This document shows, in pieces, positions 54,276 through 64,000 of a stretch of 64,000 nucleotides of DNA. Location of the stretch: the NCBI GenBank assembly GCA_963920635.1, contig OY987298.1, forward strand, positions 107,513,309 to 107,577,308, given 5' to 3'. The notes below the pieces were generated by a model, which was given only the letters and a program-made list of their open reading frames with translations, had not been told where the DNA came from and made no database searches. Numbering within the stretch: the stretch's first letter is position 1; each line of letters opens with the position of its first letter. Both the position numbers and the translations under genes were made by a program. The stretch is from Pseudeuparius sepicola (taxonomy: Eukaryota; Arthropoda; Insecta; Coleoptera; Anthribidae).

Positions 54276-54396
54276 AGTTCGTGCACTCTAATCTGACACG
54301 CGAAAACCTCAGTCTAATCGCCAGCGATCCATAAGCAGCTTATTGTGCGTCGCTTAGACTGAGGTTCTCGCGTGTCAACTTAGAGTGCACGGACTG
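54276..54396. mobile_element. 121-bp near-perfect hairpin MITE
   Basis: CAGTTCGTGCACTCTAATCT, ACACGCGA and AACCTCAGTCTAA pair with TTAGACTGAGGTT, TCGCGTGT and TTAGAGTGCACGGACTG. The arms are about 47 bases with a few mismatches, and the loop is about 25 bases. TA is on both sides (54274-54275 and 54397-54398). A transcript across it would form a long hairpin RNA. Confidence 0.88.
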
Positions 54397-54398
54397 TA

Positions 54399-56575
54399 AC
54401 TATGGAAATTTTATTTAACTAAAATAGGACATTTCTATATAAATATTCAAATATATCTATCTATCTAGAACTTAGAAATCGAAAGTCTCGAAAATCTCAA
54501 AATGCTACTTTTTTGCAAAACTGTATTGATGTGTTTTCAATGTATTTTCTGTTTTAAGTCATTTTTGTGAATACATATTTGTTAATTTTCTTTACTGTAA
54601 CAATAATTCCTTCACATATAAGAAGTTATGTTGAAATACTAATTGAATATTTAATAAATGAATCCTGTACAAAACTCATGCACAGAAGATTTGTGCATAA
54701 ATCCGCAAAATCTTTATTTTTCGAGTTAATCAACTGTTTGAAACCTCTTCGAAAACCGCTCCTTCTGGCCTCTTTGTCGCGTTCAAGATGCAAATCCAGG
54801 AAAGCTCTGACTTTTTTATATACCCCCGATTTTCCCACCTCCTTAACTCTTTAAGTTTTTGAGACCCAAGAAAAAAATTTTCGTTTTTTTCTTAATAGGC
54901 ACACCCTATGCATATTTTCAGCTTTTTGAAATCTACCCGTCATTATTATGGTTAAAACGGCATAAAGCTTTCTATTATTTGAAGTATTTAATTTTGTACT
55001 AAAGCGATTTAACTTGGATTTGTGTCGTAATAATAGATATTATTAAAATTGACACAAAATATTTTTACTTGGAGAATTTCAGTAAAATCTCAAATAGTTC
55101 CGAACGTTTTAGAATTTTAATAGGTATGCCATTTTCTTGGCAAAACAAACATTTCCTATTATTGCATTGATTTTCTATCTTTATGACTTCATCCACAAAT
55201 CCAAGTTAAGGGGGGCCTCGCCATTGTATGTTTGGTTGCCTGTATCAATGTATTTTTATTTCCAACTAGCTGGAAAAAGTAGCGAATTTCAAAGGATTAC
55301 AAAAAACACGGGTATTTTTAAAATATCCATAGATACTAATGACACTAGTTTAAAAGTTATGGGCAAGAATTTTTTTTGAATTTCAAACTTTATGCCGGCA
55401 TAAATTCGTCTATTTTGTCTCTTGAGCCGGAATTTTACCTTCGTTAAGATGGGCAGAGGTTTCCTAATATGCTCGGAACGAAAACCCGGTAGTAAACATT
55501 GTAATTATCCGGTCTTGTTGTAAATAAAAAACATAGGCAAAATACCCTTAAATTATTCAGCGGGAATACCAAAAGTGTAGCTATTGTTTATCAGATGGCG
55601 CGAAAAACAGACGATCGATGAACGGTTGACGCTGTGTTACAGGTCCAGTTTAATAATTACATATATTATGTTAATATGATAAATTTTACGTTTTGGCGAT
55701 ATAATATTTAAGCAACTAAGCTGTCTGATTATTTTTTTATGTTTTTGTATTACTTCCATATTATTATATACTATGAATTGCGAATTTTTAATATTAAAAT
55801 AATATAAAACTTCAAAAGGTATATTCGGGAGACCCCCGTAGCTCAAAGACTCCGATCTGTGATTTTAACCCCTCTCTTTTTAGCAATGGTTCATTGATTT
55901 TTAGCTTGAAAGGTACACGGCGGCACTAAAAACTGCTTTAGTTGATTTTGCATTATTTATACATACGTGTGGGTTGGGTACTGTTATGTTCTTATAGTTA
56001 TGTCGCCGTTATGTATTTTTCGTGAGGAAAACACAATCGTTAGCATATAAACTGACATTAGGGGTGAATTCATATGTCTATGTCTCTATATGTATAGGTA
56101 TGTCGAAAATTATCTATACCGGGTGTTCCATTTTAATAAATGCAGCTATTATAAATATCTCAAAAACGAAAATCGCAAAAAATCACATAAAAGTTGAAGC
56201 ATATGAGGTGCAATGTGAGACGCACGTTTTCACTTGTAGGCAGACGACGTTTTCAAGGTCACTTGAATGTCAACTGTGTTTTTTACTGTTAAAGGCATAT
56301 CTTTAGTTAAAGAATGTTATTCGGCACGTTTTCTGTAGGTATAGTATTGCTGGCTTAAAAGTTCTACAAAATTATGTTTAGTTTTTCAATGAAATGAAAC
56401 ATGGTCTTTTATGTGTACATAAGGTGTTTCTTCGTTTGCATTAACACTACATTCAAACACACATTTTAAGTAACGCAATAATTAAGATAAATACATATCT
56501 CGAAAATAAAAAATGAAAAAAGAAAACGATATATTGATGCGAAAGAACATCTTCTGTACCTATATGTTAAACATC
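54399..56575. other. Intergenic with transposon fragments
   Basis: Besides the fragment at 54690-54840, CACACCCTATGCAT (about 54899) and CCGGGTGTTCCATTTTAATA (about 56120) resemble transposon ends without visible partners. Frames at 55137-55379 and 56022-56306 carry no motif. No gene is supportable. Confidence 0.4.
54690..54840 (+). mobile_element. Diverged arm of the CAGTGTGTCCAACTTT foldback family
   Basis: AAATCCGCAAAATCTTTATT, CGAAAACCGCTCCTTCTGGC, ATGCAAATCCAGG and TATATACCCCCGATTTTC correspond in order to 58363-58510. Identity is about 70-75 percent. The outer end and the opposite arm are not visible. Confidence 0.65.
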
Positions 56576-56577
56576 TA

Positions 56578-56783
56578 CAGTGTGACCTCCGTTAAGGAGT
56601 TACCTCCCTGGTAAAATATCTTTATTTGTTTACCGATTTTGATAAACTTTTTTTTGTTAGGTTCAAAAAGCACATTAAACAATGTGTGTAACTTTACTTT
56701 TGGGCTGTAATCACGGCCACCTGTCAACACATGGGCTCAATTTCAAAAAGTACTATTATTTGTTTAATAATATTTTTATTAGG
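56578..56783. mobile_element. Partial relative of the 21090-22463 outer element
   Basis: CAGTGTGACCTCCGTTAAGG, TAAAATATCTTTATTTGTTT, AACTTTTTTTTGTTAGG, GTAACTTTACTTTTGGGCTG and AAAAAGTACTATT match the reverse complement of 22265-22463 in order. It is cut at 56784, where a different element end (CAGGGTGTCCGCCTGAAGGT, after TA) begins. Confidence 0.75.
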
Positions 56784-56784
56784 T

Positions 56785-57457
56785 ACAGGGTGTCCGCCTG
56801 AAGGTGATAGGAACATTCACTTTAACCATTCCGTATTTTTTGAGACAAATTAATGATTTAAAAACCAGTTTGTTGCAGTTTTTTCCAAACAATGTAATGT
56901 CGTTTGGAAAAAAACAATCGAACGTCAAACAAAATTTATAACCAAAAAACCTTTTTGGAAAAAATGAAGATATGGAGCAAAATGTATCTTTTTATTAATT
57001 TAAACATATTTTTTTTATTAACAGATAATAATAGAACACATATGCAGTTAACTTTGGGGTTACCTTTCGATTAAAAACGAGGAAAAATAACCGACTCAAA
57101 CGTGGTCACGTGACTTTCGCTATCTGTCAAAAATTATATTTAAAAAATAAAATCCCTAAAAATAGGCTTATTTGTCACAATTTCAAAACGTTTAACTTGA
57201 AAAAGTCGTTTCTATTTTAATGTTACATAAGCGCCTATTTCCTATTTATAAAATTTCTTAAAATTTTAAAAAGTCATTACTTCGTAAAAACTATTTTATA
57301 TCACTAGCTATACAACATAATATACGAGTATCAATCTATAATTTTATTAACTTTTTATTATTACTAAAAAATATCGATAAGAATATGTCTTTTTCAAAAG
57401 AAAATTATATTAACGCTTTAAAATTCTGTTTGACACAAAGTTGATGTACCGGCAAGC
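56785..57457. other. Transposon left end without a partner, then AT-rich sequence
   Basis: CAGGGTGTCCGCCTGAAGGT follows TA at 56783-56784. No reverse-complement right end was found before 57465. No gene. Confidence 0.45.
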
Positions 57458-57499
57458 ATTTAGGCGTTGGGTGAAGATTTAAAAAGAGAATCTACGCCC

Positions 57500-57628
57500 A
57501 TGGAACAGCGTGCCGATTTAAAAACATCTCCGGAGCCCGCTGGCACCCTCTACATTCCGGACCAGAAATTAAAGCGGATCGATATCGAAAATCTTCTGGC
57601 ATCTTCGCCGGAGCCATCTTGCGGCTAG
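57500..57628 (+). CDS. 42-residue frame at the left end of transposon copy 2
   Basis: Identical in sequence to the frame at 46844-46972: it starts 35 bases inside the element, carries SPEP twice, and has the stop at the same place. Both copies keep it intact, but their overall divergence is too low to show constraint. It could be an exon remnant of the autonomous parent. I do not recognise the product. Confidence 0.3.
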   Translation: MEQRADLKTSPEPAGTLYIPDQKLKRIDIENLLASSPEPSCG

Positions 57629-58334
57629 CGGAAGTAACAATTATTCACAGTCGGTGTCGCTGACTCGAAAGCAAAGTCTAGAAAACAGCACACTGTTTTC
57701 TGGGGTATACTGGGATAGCTCGGTGGGAATTACAAATGGGACATTTCGGGTCTGGCAATATCTTGATTTTGACTTTTGACAGGGTTTTACTTGACATTAA
57801 GCCCTGGGAATTGGACCTGGAGAAAGTGAAAGGTTAGAAAGCGATTTTGTGCGAATTTTGGAGCTAAAAGGATATTCTTGGGCAGTGACAGTAATCTGAC
57901 AAGTTTATTTGTGTTTTTTGAAGGCTGCACAATAAAGGTGGTAACCAAGGTAACGAGTTTGGACTGTGATTTTTGAGATTCATTACAATATTATTTGCCC
58001 CTTTCACTGCTCCCTTTCGCGACCAGAAATTTACTTGGGGAAAGGACCCGCCCAAATACACTTATTAAACAGGGGTATCATTCCATCCTTTTCCCTTCAA
58101 TAGAAATCGTATATTACATCAACCACACACGAGCAGAAAGCACAGACACAAAATTTTATATTTCCAGCGCCATAGATGGTGTTTATTTTCAGCGGGTACT
58201 AACGTTGGGATCTATAGTAAACCATAGAGCTGCGGGTGAGACTTCGAATTTCTTTTAGCCTCAAAACTCTTTTTACACATTGTGAAACTATTGACTAGTG
58301 GGGGACTATTATTATTGCCAAAACAAATAACATA

Positions 58335-59540
58335 CAGTGTGTCCAACTTTAAAACTGTACAAATCCGTAAAATCTTCATTTTTGGAGACAATCGCCCAAA
58401 CTTTTTTTTGTTGGAAAGGCCTTCAAAAACCGCTTCTTTTGACTTTCCTGTCATTTTCAAAATGCAAATCCAGGGCCGGCTGCGATTTTTTTATACCCTC
58501 GATTTTCACGAAAACCATTTAGCGATTTTTTTATTTAAAATCTGACCCCACAGCATTAATCAGAACACCCAAAAACCCTTTTACAATCAATTTGAATAAA
58601 AAATATACAGGGAGTTCCAATCTGCAGGGTGTCAAAGTTGAGCAAAATAGGACTTTTAAAGGTATCTGCCAAGTCAAGATTGCCATGGAATCCCCCCAAA
58701 ACAGTTAAATAGTCAATAAGACCACTCAAGGTGTTGGTGTGCAAAGATCCAATACAAAATATACAGAGTGTTCTTATCTGTGCCATCTCAAATTACTGAA
58801 TTTGTTGTACTTTATACGGGTCAAAAATCGAGTATATCAAAACCGCTCCACACACTATAAACAAACTAAATCTAAAAAATACCTAAGTCTGCCAGTCCGT
58901 AAGTTCATATCAGTTAAGGTGGCTGGTGTGCCACAACAGGAAACACACAGAAAATGTACCATCTTAGACAGTGACTTTGTTGAGTAAGGTCCAATAATTT
59001 AAATTGTTTTTATTTGTTAGTTGGCATTTTGTAAAGAAATACATTACTTTTGTGTTTATCAATATTTTTTCAATGATTCCACAGCACTCATGACCCATAT
59101 AAAGTTTCATAAAAATTCAGCATTTTGAGATGGCACAGATAAGAATACTTTGTATATTTTGTATTGGACCTTTGCACACCAATACCTTGAGTGGTCCTAT
59201 TGACCATTGAACTGTTTTGAGAGGATTCCCTGGCACAAATTTGACACCATGCAGAATAGAACTCCCTGTATATTTTTTATTCAAATTTGGTATATAGGGG
59301 TTTTGGGGTGTTCTGATTAACGCTGTGGGGTCAGTTTTTAAATAAAAAAATCGCTAAAGGGTTTTCGAGAAAATTGGGGGTATAAAAAAATGCTAGCCGG
59401 CCCTGGATTTGCATTTTGAAAATGGCAGGAAGGTCAAAAGAAGCGGTTTTTGAAGGCCTTTCAAACAAAAAAAGTTTAGGCGATTATCTCTAAAAATGAA
59501 GATTTTACGGATTTGTACAGTTTTAAAGTTGGACACCCTG
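58335..59540. mobile_element. Foldback inside copy 2, 1206 bp, more complete
   Basis: The ends are CAGTGTGTCCAACTTTAAAA and (reverse complement) CAGGGTGTCCAACTTTAAAA, with TA outside. Outer arms pair to about 58600 and 59260, through AATCTGACCCCACAGC and CAGAACACCCAAAAACCC. An inner inverted pair follows: GGTGTTGGTGTGCAAAGATC, CAGAGTGTTCTTATCTGTGC against GCACAGATAAGAATACTTTG, GGTATTGGTGTGCAAAGGTC. It is probably a smaller element nested at the centre. The right inner arm is shorter than the left (it lacks TTTAAAAGTCCTATTTTGCT), so this copy also lost a piece. Confidence 0.85.
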
Positions 59541-61373
59541 TATAATAATTGTATATGCGTTAAAATGTTCTTACTTATATAATTTATTTATGTTGACAAT
59601 ATTTCTGGATTTGGTATTTAGGTATTTTCTTAAAAAATGTGTTTTCTCATTTAACTATTTGATTTTATTCCTCTCTGTCAAAAAATGTTCAAAGGTAATT
59701 CTGAATGAAAATGGGTAATTACTTTCTGGCGTGTTCAGTCAATACCTACTTAAAATTCCTACATTAGGTACATACATAGTCAACAGTTTAAAAAATCCTT
59801 ATTTACCTACTTTTACTATTTTTGTTTATATCACTAATAAAAGTAGCATTTCATAAAACAGTGTCAGTTTTTTTATTAAGAAATTCATTTTCGTCAATGT
59901 AATTTGAGCAAAAACTGCAAATTAAACAGTTATAGAGGGCAGGCCGTTACCTTGATTTAACTATAGAGAAAAATCAAACGGCAGAACATAAAAAACGCGA
60001 TCACGTAAATTCAACAAAAGTGTCTACTTAAAACTGAACTTAGCACTTAGCAGCCAATTTTCTAGGAGCCAAAAATTTCAACGTGTATTTTTTGATGAAT
60101 ATTTTTCTTCATTCTCCAGTTTAATCTGCTTAGAAGGTTTAATAATAGTTACCCTTTCTACTTTATTTTTATCAAAATAAATTTGTGGAAATAAGGGCGA
60201 GGAAAATTTTTTGCTGCCAGAAAATCGGCTACTAACTTTACACCGGTTTAGTAAGGCACATTGATTTTTAAATGTCTTCCGATATTTGGCCCCGCCTGTT
60301 TAAGTTTAAATAGTTACGAGCCGCCACTGATTAAGTGGTGTGGTATCATAGTTTGGCAGATATAAGCAATAATATCGTTTTAACAATGGCAGGCATTGTC
60401 CTAGTTAGCGAGCTTTTAAAATTGAGGGTACAGTTTACTCCGGCCTTGTTTTTTTCGACAAAAATACACCCTGTATACACTGTGTACTGATAGCAAAGTC
60501 TAGTATCCTCTAGACTTTGCTGATAGGTTCGGCCAATTATTGGGGCAACACCAAACAGAATGTCAACTTACAATTAGAATTTTTGTATCGTTTACACCCC
60601 TTGGGCACTGAATCGCCGGACACACAGTATATATTTTTATTAGTTACTTAAGGTTACGTTATCTGTGCTTAAGCTAAAAAAATAAAAATAAATAACAACC
60701 TCTTTCTGTATTCAACATTTTTTCAGAAAAACGCCTCGGTACATTAAAAAATATTCCCTAATAGAGGGAAGGCAATCAGTTTTTCACTTTTCTCAAAGTT
60801 TTCATTTTGGACATAGGTTTTGTTTTTCAAATCAACGTAAGAAATTGAAGCAACATAATGTAGATCACTATATCCTAAAAAAGATAATTTTAAAAATCTG
60901 CCAATCCGTTAAAATCGTCAAATGTCAAACTGAAATACGCCCAACCCTGAATCTATTCCTAATTTTATAAAAGCCAAATCGTAGAATTATTTCACTGGCC
61001 CCTTCTCCCTTCTCCCCCCGTGTCTATTTTTAGACTTGTTTGCCCCGCCCCGAACACAAACGAGCCTTTTGGAATACGAAATTGTCGAGTACGAAATCTA
61101 CTATCTACGAAGTCTAATTATCGATTTTGTTAGAGTCATTGTAATTATCGAAAATAGATGGTGCTAAACAGTAGTACTGGACGAGAGCTAAATAGAAATA
61201 ATAATACCGCTATACACCAGTAGATGGAGTTGGTGCGCGGAGGCGAATGACTACGATCATTGGAAAAAGTTTTAAATACAATCGAATATCCATAGTCCTT
61301 CGCCTCCAAAAGCGCTCGGCATTTTATCTGGATCCGTGAGAGGTCTTTTTAAACCTTCAGTCAACGATTTAGG

Positions 61374-62500
61374 TAGTACCATAGAAGAATTTACGTAGTA
61401 GATTCTATAAATTTATTTACATTACATTTTTCATTACTCTAAATGTATGCCAAAATAATACATATATTAAGATATCAGCAAATAATAGGTATTTCACGTA
61501 TCTAACAAAATTCACAACTTTACGTCAACTTTGGATCAAATACAACAGAATTTTAATTTCTTTCGGTTTATCAATATTAAGTACTTAATGAAAAGTTAAT
61601 AGAATGAAAGATAAAACTATAGTGACATAAATTCTAAATGTCAGTTAGGGTAAGTATTGTGATCATTCATGCGGTTTTGAGGGAGAATTATTATGTCATG
61701 ACAGTAGATTTGACAGCCGGTAGGTAGTCCTCTTACTTAATATTTTACTCAACAATATTCTTAATAACTATGAAAAAATATAGAAAAATAAAGGAGCGTA
61801 AATATTCATATTATTATTTTGTGTTTAACAATTCCCAGTTTCAATCCCAAAATACGCCAGGATGGAAGCGATGTGCTGTTATTTGTATAAAAAAGGGGGT
61901 CGGTCCGCCTGCCTCCCCCTAGACCCCTGGTTCCGACCAACGACCTTGCCGGGCAACAAAACAACTTATAAGGAACGGAAACTTATTTTAGCAAGGCGAA
62001 ACATTACTTTTTATTCTCGCTCTGTACCAATGGCCGCTCTCCAACTCCAGCGCCATCTTACAGACACTTGCGCAATTTTTGCACTCCAGTGCCCAATTTC
62101 TGTTTTAGCAACATTTATCCTAGTTAGGAACACGGTCAAATGAAGGTCGTCGCGAGGTGATGACGTTTTATTTCCGTCCTTAAATAAATTTAGTGTAATA
62201 TTTGAAAATTAAATATTTAAAAAACGGTAAAAGATAACGGTATAAAGTATTATGCCGTTTTAACCGCATGCAATGACGAGTAGGTTAGAAAAAACCGAAA
62301 ATATATCAGGTGTTTAAATTAAAAACGTGGGTATGTTCGGTTGGCCCCGATTTTAAGAAACGCCCTGTATATTCATAGTAGAGATCACAAAAAACTGATT
62401 GCATTGCAATACGCCACAAGTTTTTCTTTTAAAGTTTTTTTTTTGTCTCAAAAACCTAAAGGGTTATGGGGGTGGGATTGTTCCTTGGGACATCCTGTAC
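61374..62500. other. Intergenic; one unidentified frame at 61862-62143
   Basis: AT-rich at first. An ATG frame at 61862-62143 gives 93 residues (starting MEAMCCYLYKKGGRSACLPL) over a GC-richer patch, with no motif that I know. ACGCCCTGTATA near 62362 and GACATCCTGTACA near 62488 resemble right-hand transposon ends without partners. Confidence 0.35.
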
Positions 62501-62502
62501 AT

Positions 62503-62760
62503 GGTGTTCAGCGAAAATCGCGCTAAATCAAAGGGTCCACCAAATCCTAGAGTGGAAGTCTTTTTTTTTTTCATTTTTGGTGTTAAACTTTCATGAAGGT
62601 ATCGATTTTGCGATATATCGACAACAGAAAATATTTTTTGGTGTTCAGCGAAAAACGCGCAAAATAAAAGTTCCATCAAAACTTACGGTAAAATTGTTCT
62701 TTAGTCATTTCACTTTTTTCTGATGAAATCAACCTCCGCGATTTTTGGTGCAGAAGAATC
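62503..62760 (+). repeat. Two direct repeats beginning TGGTGTTCAGCGAAAA
   Basis: TGGTGTTCAGCGAAAATCGC (62503) and TGGTGTTCAGCGAAAAACGC (62639) head two units about 136 bases apart that share CAAA, CCA(C/T)CAAA, TTTTTTC and a GATGAA/CATGAA stretch. A reverse copy of the head (TGAACACCAAAA) occurs near 62780. Confidence 0.55.
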
Positions 62761-62944
62761 ATGTGAATAAGTTTCCACTGAACACCAAAACATATTAACT
62801 TTTGTCGATATTTGGAAAACTCGATATCCCAACGACATTTTGACACCAATAATCAAAGTTTTCGGGTTGATTCCATGGGGAAAATGTGAAACGAGCAAAC
62901 ACACCCCAACCTCCATATCTCAAATTTAAACAAAAAAATAAACA

Positions 62945-63115
62945 GGGAGTTCCATTTTACAGGGTGTCAAAGTAGATCAAAATAGGAATGTTAAAGGCAT
63001 CTGGGAGTCAAGTGCATGCCATGGAATTACTTCAAAACACCCGAATCTGCCATATCAAAATGACGAACTTATTGAAACTTTATATGGGTCAAGAACGCGC
63101 TGAAATTGTTGAAGA
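62945..63115 (+). mobile_element. Fragment related to the centre of the copy 2 foldback
   Basis: CAGGGAGTTCCATTTTACAG, GGTGTCAAAGTAGATCAAAA, TAAAGGCATCTG, CCATGGAATTACTTCAAAAC and TTTATATGGGTCAAGAACG match 58608-58815 in order and orientation. The opposite half is not visible. Confidence 0.7.
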
Positions 63116-63458
63116 CAATTAACTTTATTAATAAATAATGTAAAAGTACGGTTTACACTATGGGATCCTTTCGGTAGCTACAGAAACAAACTTGAGGCAT
63201 GCTAGGCTAGGAGGTTTGTCTGAGTTTTCCAGTAATTGTATTTCACGTCTCGTACTCAAGATCACAAGTGTAGTTTCCCCCAGTACCCCAAAATTACCAC
63301 ACGTTTAAAGCAAAACTGGCTCCTAGATCCACTGTCCGGAGCCCACTACCATCTGTCATCCGCGCACAATAGCTAACGTCATTATTCTTCTGTGTGTGTC
63401 AACGTTACCACGCGTTGTTTTCATATCAAAGAACAAATCAATTTTCACAGTTAAAAAT
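63116..63458. other. Possible 5-prime flank of the exon at 63459
   Basis: Moderate GC, single-copy, no transposon ends. It could hold the promoter and 5-prime untranslated region of the next exon, but I see no convincing TATA or initiator arrangement. Confidence 0.3.
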
Positions 63459-63720
63459 ATGAGAAAACGACGTAGAAGTTCGTCTACAGATTCTAGCGAG
63501 TCTAGTGGCAAGGAAAATAGAGGACTTCGTAAGAAGTTACGGAAATTGAAGAAGAAATACGAACGTGTAAAGGGAGGATACAAAGATGGCTTCCGAAGTG
63601 GGAGCTCTGATCACGATGAACGATTGCAAATTAGTGAGGCGTCATCTAGCGAAGTAGAAGTTAATAACGAACAGTTAGTTCGTCCCTTTTTACAGCCAGA
63701 GCTGTATCATACTGGTGGAG
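63459..63720 (+). CDS. Candidate first coding exon of an unidentified serine-, lysine-rich protein
   Basis: From the ATG at 63459 the frame begins MRKRRRSSSTDSSESSGKEN, continues RGLRKKLRKLKKKYERVKGG, and ends near FLQPELYHTGG. Residues 1-20 are a basic cluster plus a serine/acidic tract that could be a nuclear targeting and phosphorylation region; 21-40 form a lysine-rich helix; 50-75 are acidic and serine-rich. The exon would end at GGTGGAG with a good splice donor GTATGT at 63721; unspliced, the frame stops 8 bases later. Such heads occur in chromatin or RNA-binding proteins and in the gag-like ORFs of some retroelements. The downstream gene is outside the window. Composition makes real coding likely; identity is unknown. 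Confidence 0.55.
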
Positions 63721-63810
63721 GTATGTAAACAGTCAACGAAAAATTTTGAAGGTGGATTTTTGCATCAAACTGACATTCGCTGTCAGTTCGATGGATTTTT
63801 GACTGGCATA

Positions 63811-64000
63811 GGAGCAGGGTATGCCTAGATGCTTATACCGGTAGCGGTTTAGCATATTAAAGATATATCGGTGGTGGTATATCAAATCTTTATACCGGTG
63901 GCAATGGAGCAGGGTATGCCTAGATGCTTATACCGGTAGCGGTTTAGCATATTAAAGATATATCGGTGGTGGTATATCAAATCTTTATACCGGTGGTGGT
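63811..64000 (+). repeat. 95-bp tandem repeat, two copies, running to the window edge
   Basis: GGAGCAGGGTATGCCTAGAT starts at 63811 and again at 63906; the two units are identical except for the last few bases (GGCAAT against GGTGGT). Inside each, TTATACCGGTAGCGG, ATATATCGGTGGTGG and TTATACCGGTGG form a sub-repeat. The array begins 90 bases after the donor of the preceding exon and probably continues beyond the window. Confidence 0.93.

Larger units (their letters stand above)
57458..61373. mobile_element. 3902-bp transposon (57465-61366), copy 2, 7-bp target duplication ATTTAGG
   Basis: ATTTAGG at 57458-57464 is repeated at 61367-61373. Ends and body match copy 1 (46809-49881); substitutions run at about 2 percent by eye. 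The extra length comes mainly from a less deleted foldback (58335-59540), plus small insertions such as 21 bases at about 60653. Because both copies carry the foldback at the same place, it was already present in their common ancestor. No transposase is encoded. Confidence 0.93.

Noticed and set aside
58212..58460. Minus-strand frames in the CAGTGTGTCCAACTTT foldback family (also 47533-47832, 54626-54838)
   Set aside because: They recur only because the repeat recurs; the frame is not kept in all arms and there is no domain.
63811..64000. CRISPR-like direct repeats
   Set aside because: Units are contiguous 95-base tandem copies without distinct spacers, in a eukaryotic context.
1..64000. tRNA and rRNA genes
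   Set aside because: Reading for B-box GGTTCGAATCC-like sequences and rRNA core motifs by eye found none; a tRNA scan was not possible here.

Overview
The window looks like insect (at least arthropod) chromosomal DNA. It is AT-rich, non-coding over almost its whole length, has TA and TACCTA-type microsatellites, and is full of short DNA transposons with TA target sites and CAGGGTGTCC/CAGTGTGTCC ends. A Jockey/CR1-like LINE scrap and a hAT scrap are also present. I see no operon-like layout, rRNA, tRNA or CRISPR array, and no intact host gene that I can name. The order of insect cannot be fixed by eye.

Layout. 1-10,400: intergenic sequence with a candidate 3.6-kb element (947-4575) holding tandem repeats and strong hairpins, a foldback (4648-5073), GC-rich enhancer-like islands (5560-6110, 8480-8880) and an old direct duplication (9513-10090). 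10,400-20,300: unidentified ORFs, foldbacks (12633-13361, 17150-17608), a 180-bp MITE with a 7-bp target duplication (18897-19076) and a hAT remnant (19168-20010). 20,300-30,000: nested foldbacks (21090-22463), a palindromic element (23687-24636), a long-inverted-repeat element holding a broken LINE, and a second 7-bp-duplication MITE (28381-28568). 30,000-38,350: small unidentified ORFs, a five-deep nest of transposons (32949-35186), an enhancer-like island, and a two-deep nest (36009-38324). 38,350-44,400: an element with about 580-bp terminal inverted repeats carrying a broken PIN/XPG-like nuclease gene (38965-41783), then enhancer-like islands. 44,430-53,560: a 7.6-kb element with about 450-500-bp inverted ends that contains a 3.07-kb transposon, which itself contains a foldback; a 1.35-kb foldback follows. 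54,000-64,000: a 121-bp near-perfect hairpin MITE, a second copy (3.9 kb) of the 3.07-kb transposon, and at the right edge a candidate first exon (63459-63720) with a splice donor, followed by a 95-bp tandem repeat.

The most informative results are: (1) a transposon family defined here by four copies, two long and two short, sharing CGTTGACTGA-type ends, an internal CTCACGG block and 7-bp target duplications, all four pairs readable by eye; (2) the five-layer nest at 32949-35186, whose second layer sits on the TA at the apex of the outer hairpin; (3) the long-inverted-repeat element with a PIN-like nuclease as its only recognisable gene, with an unoccupied paralogous site visible near 25095. 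GC-rich islands between the repeats resemble insect developmental enhancers, so the window may lie in an intron or intergenic region near a regulated gene; that is inference.
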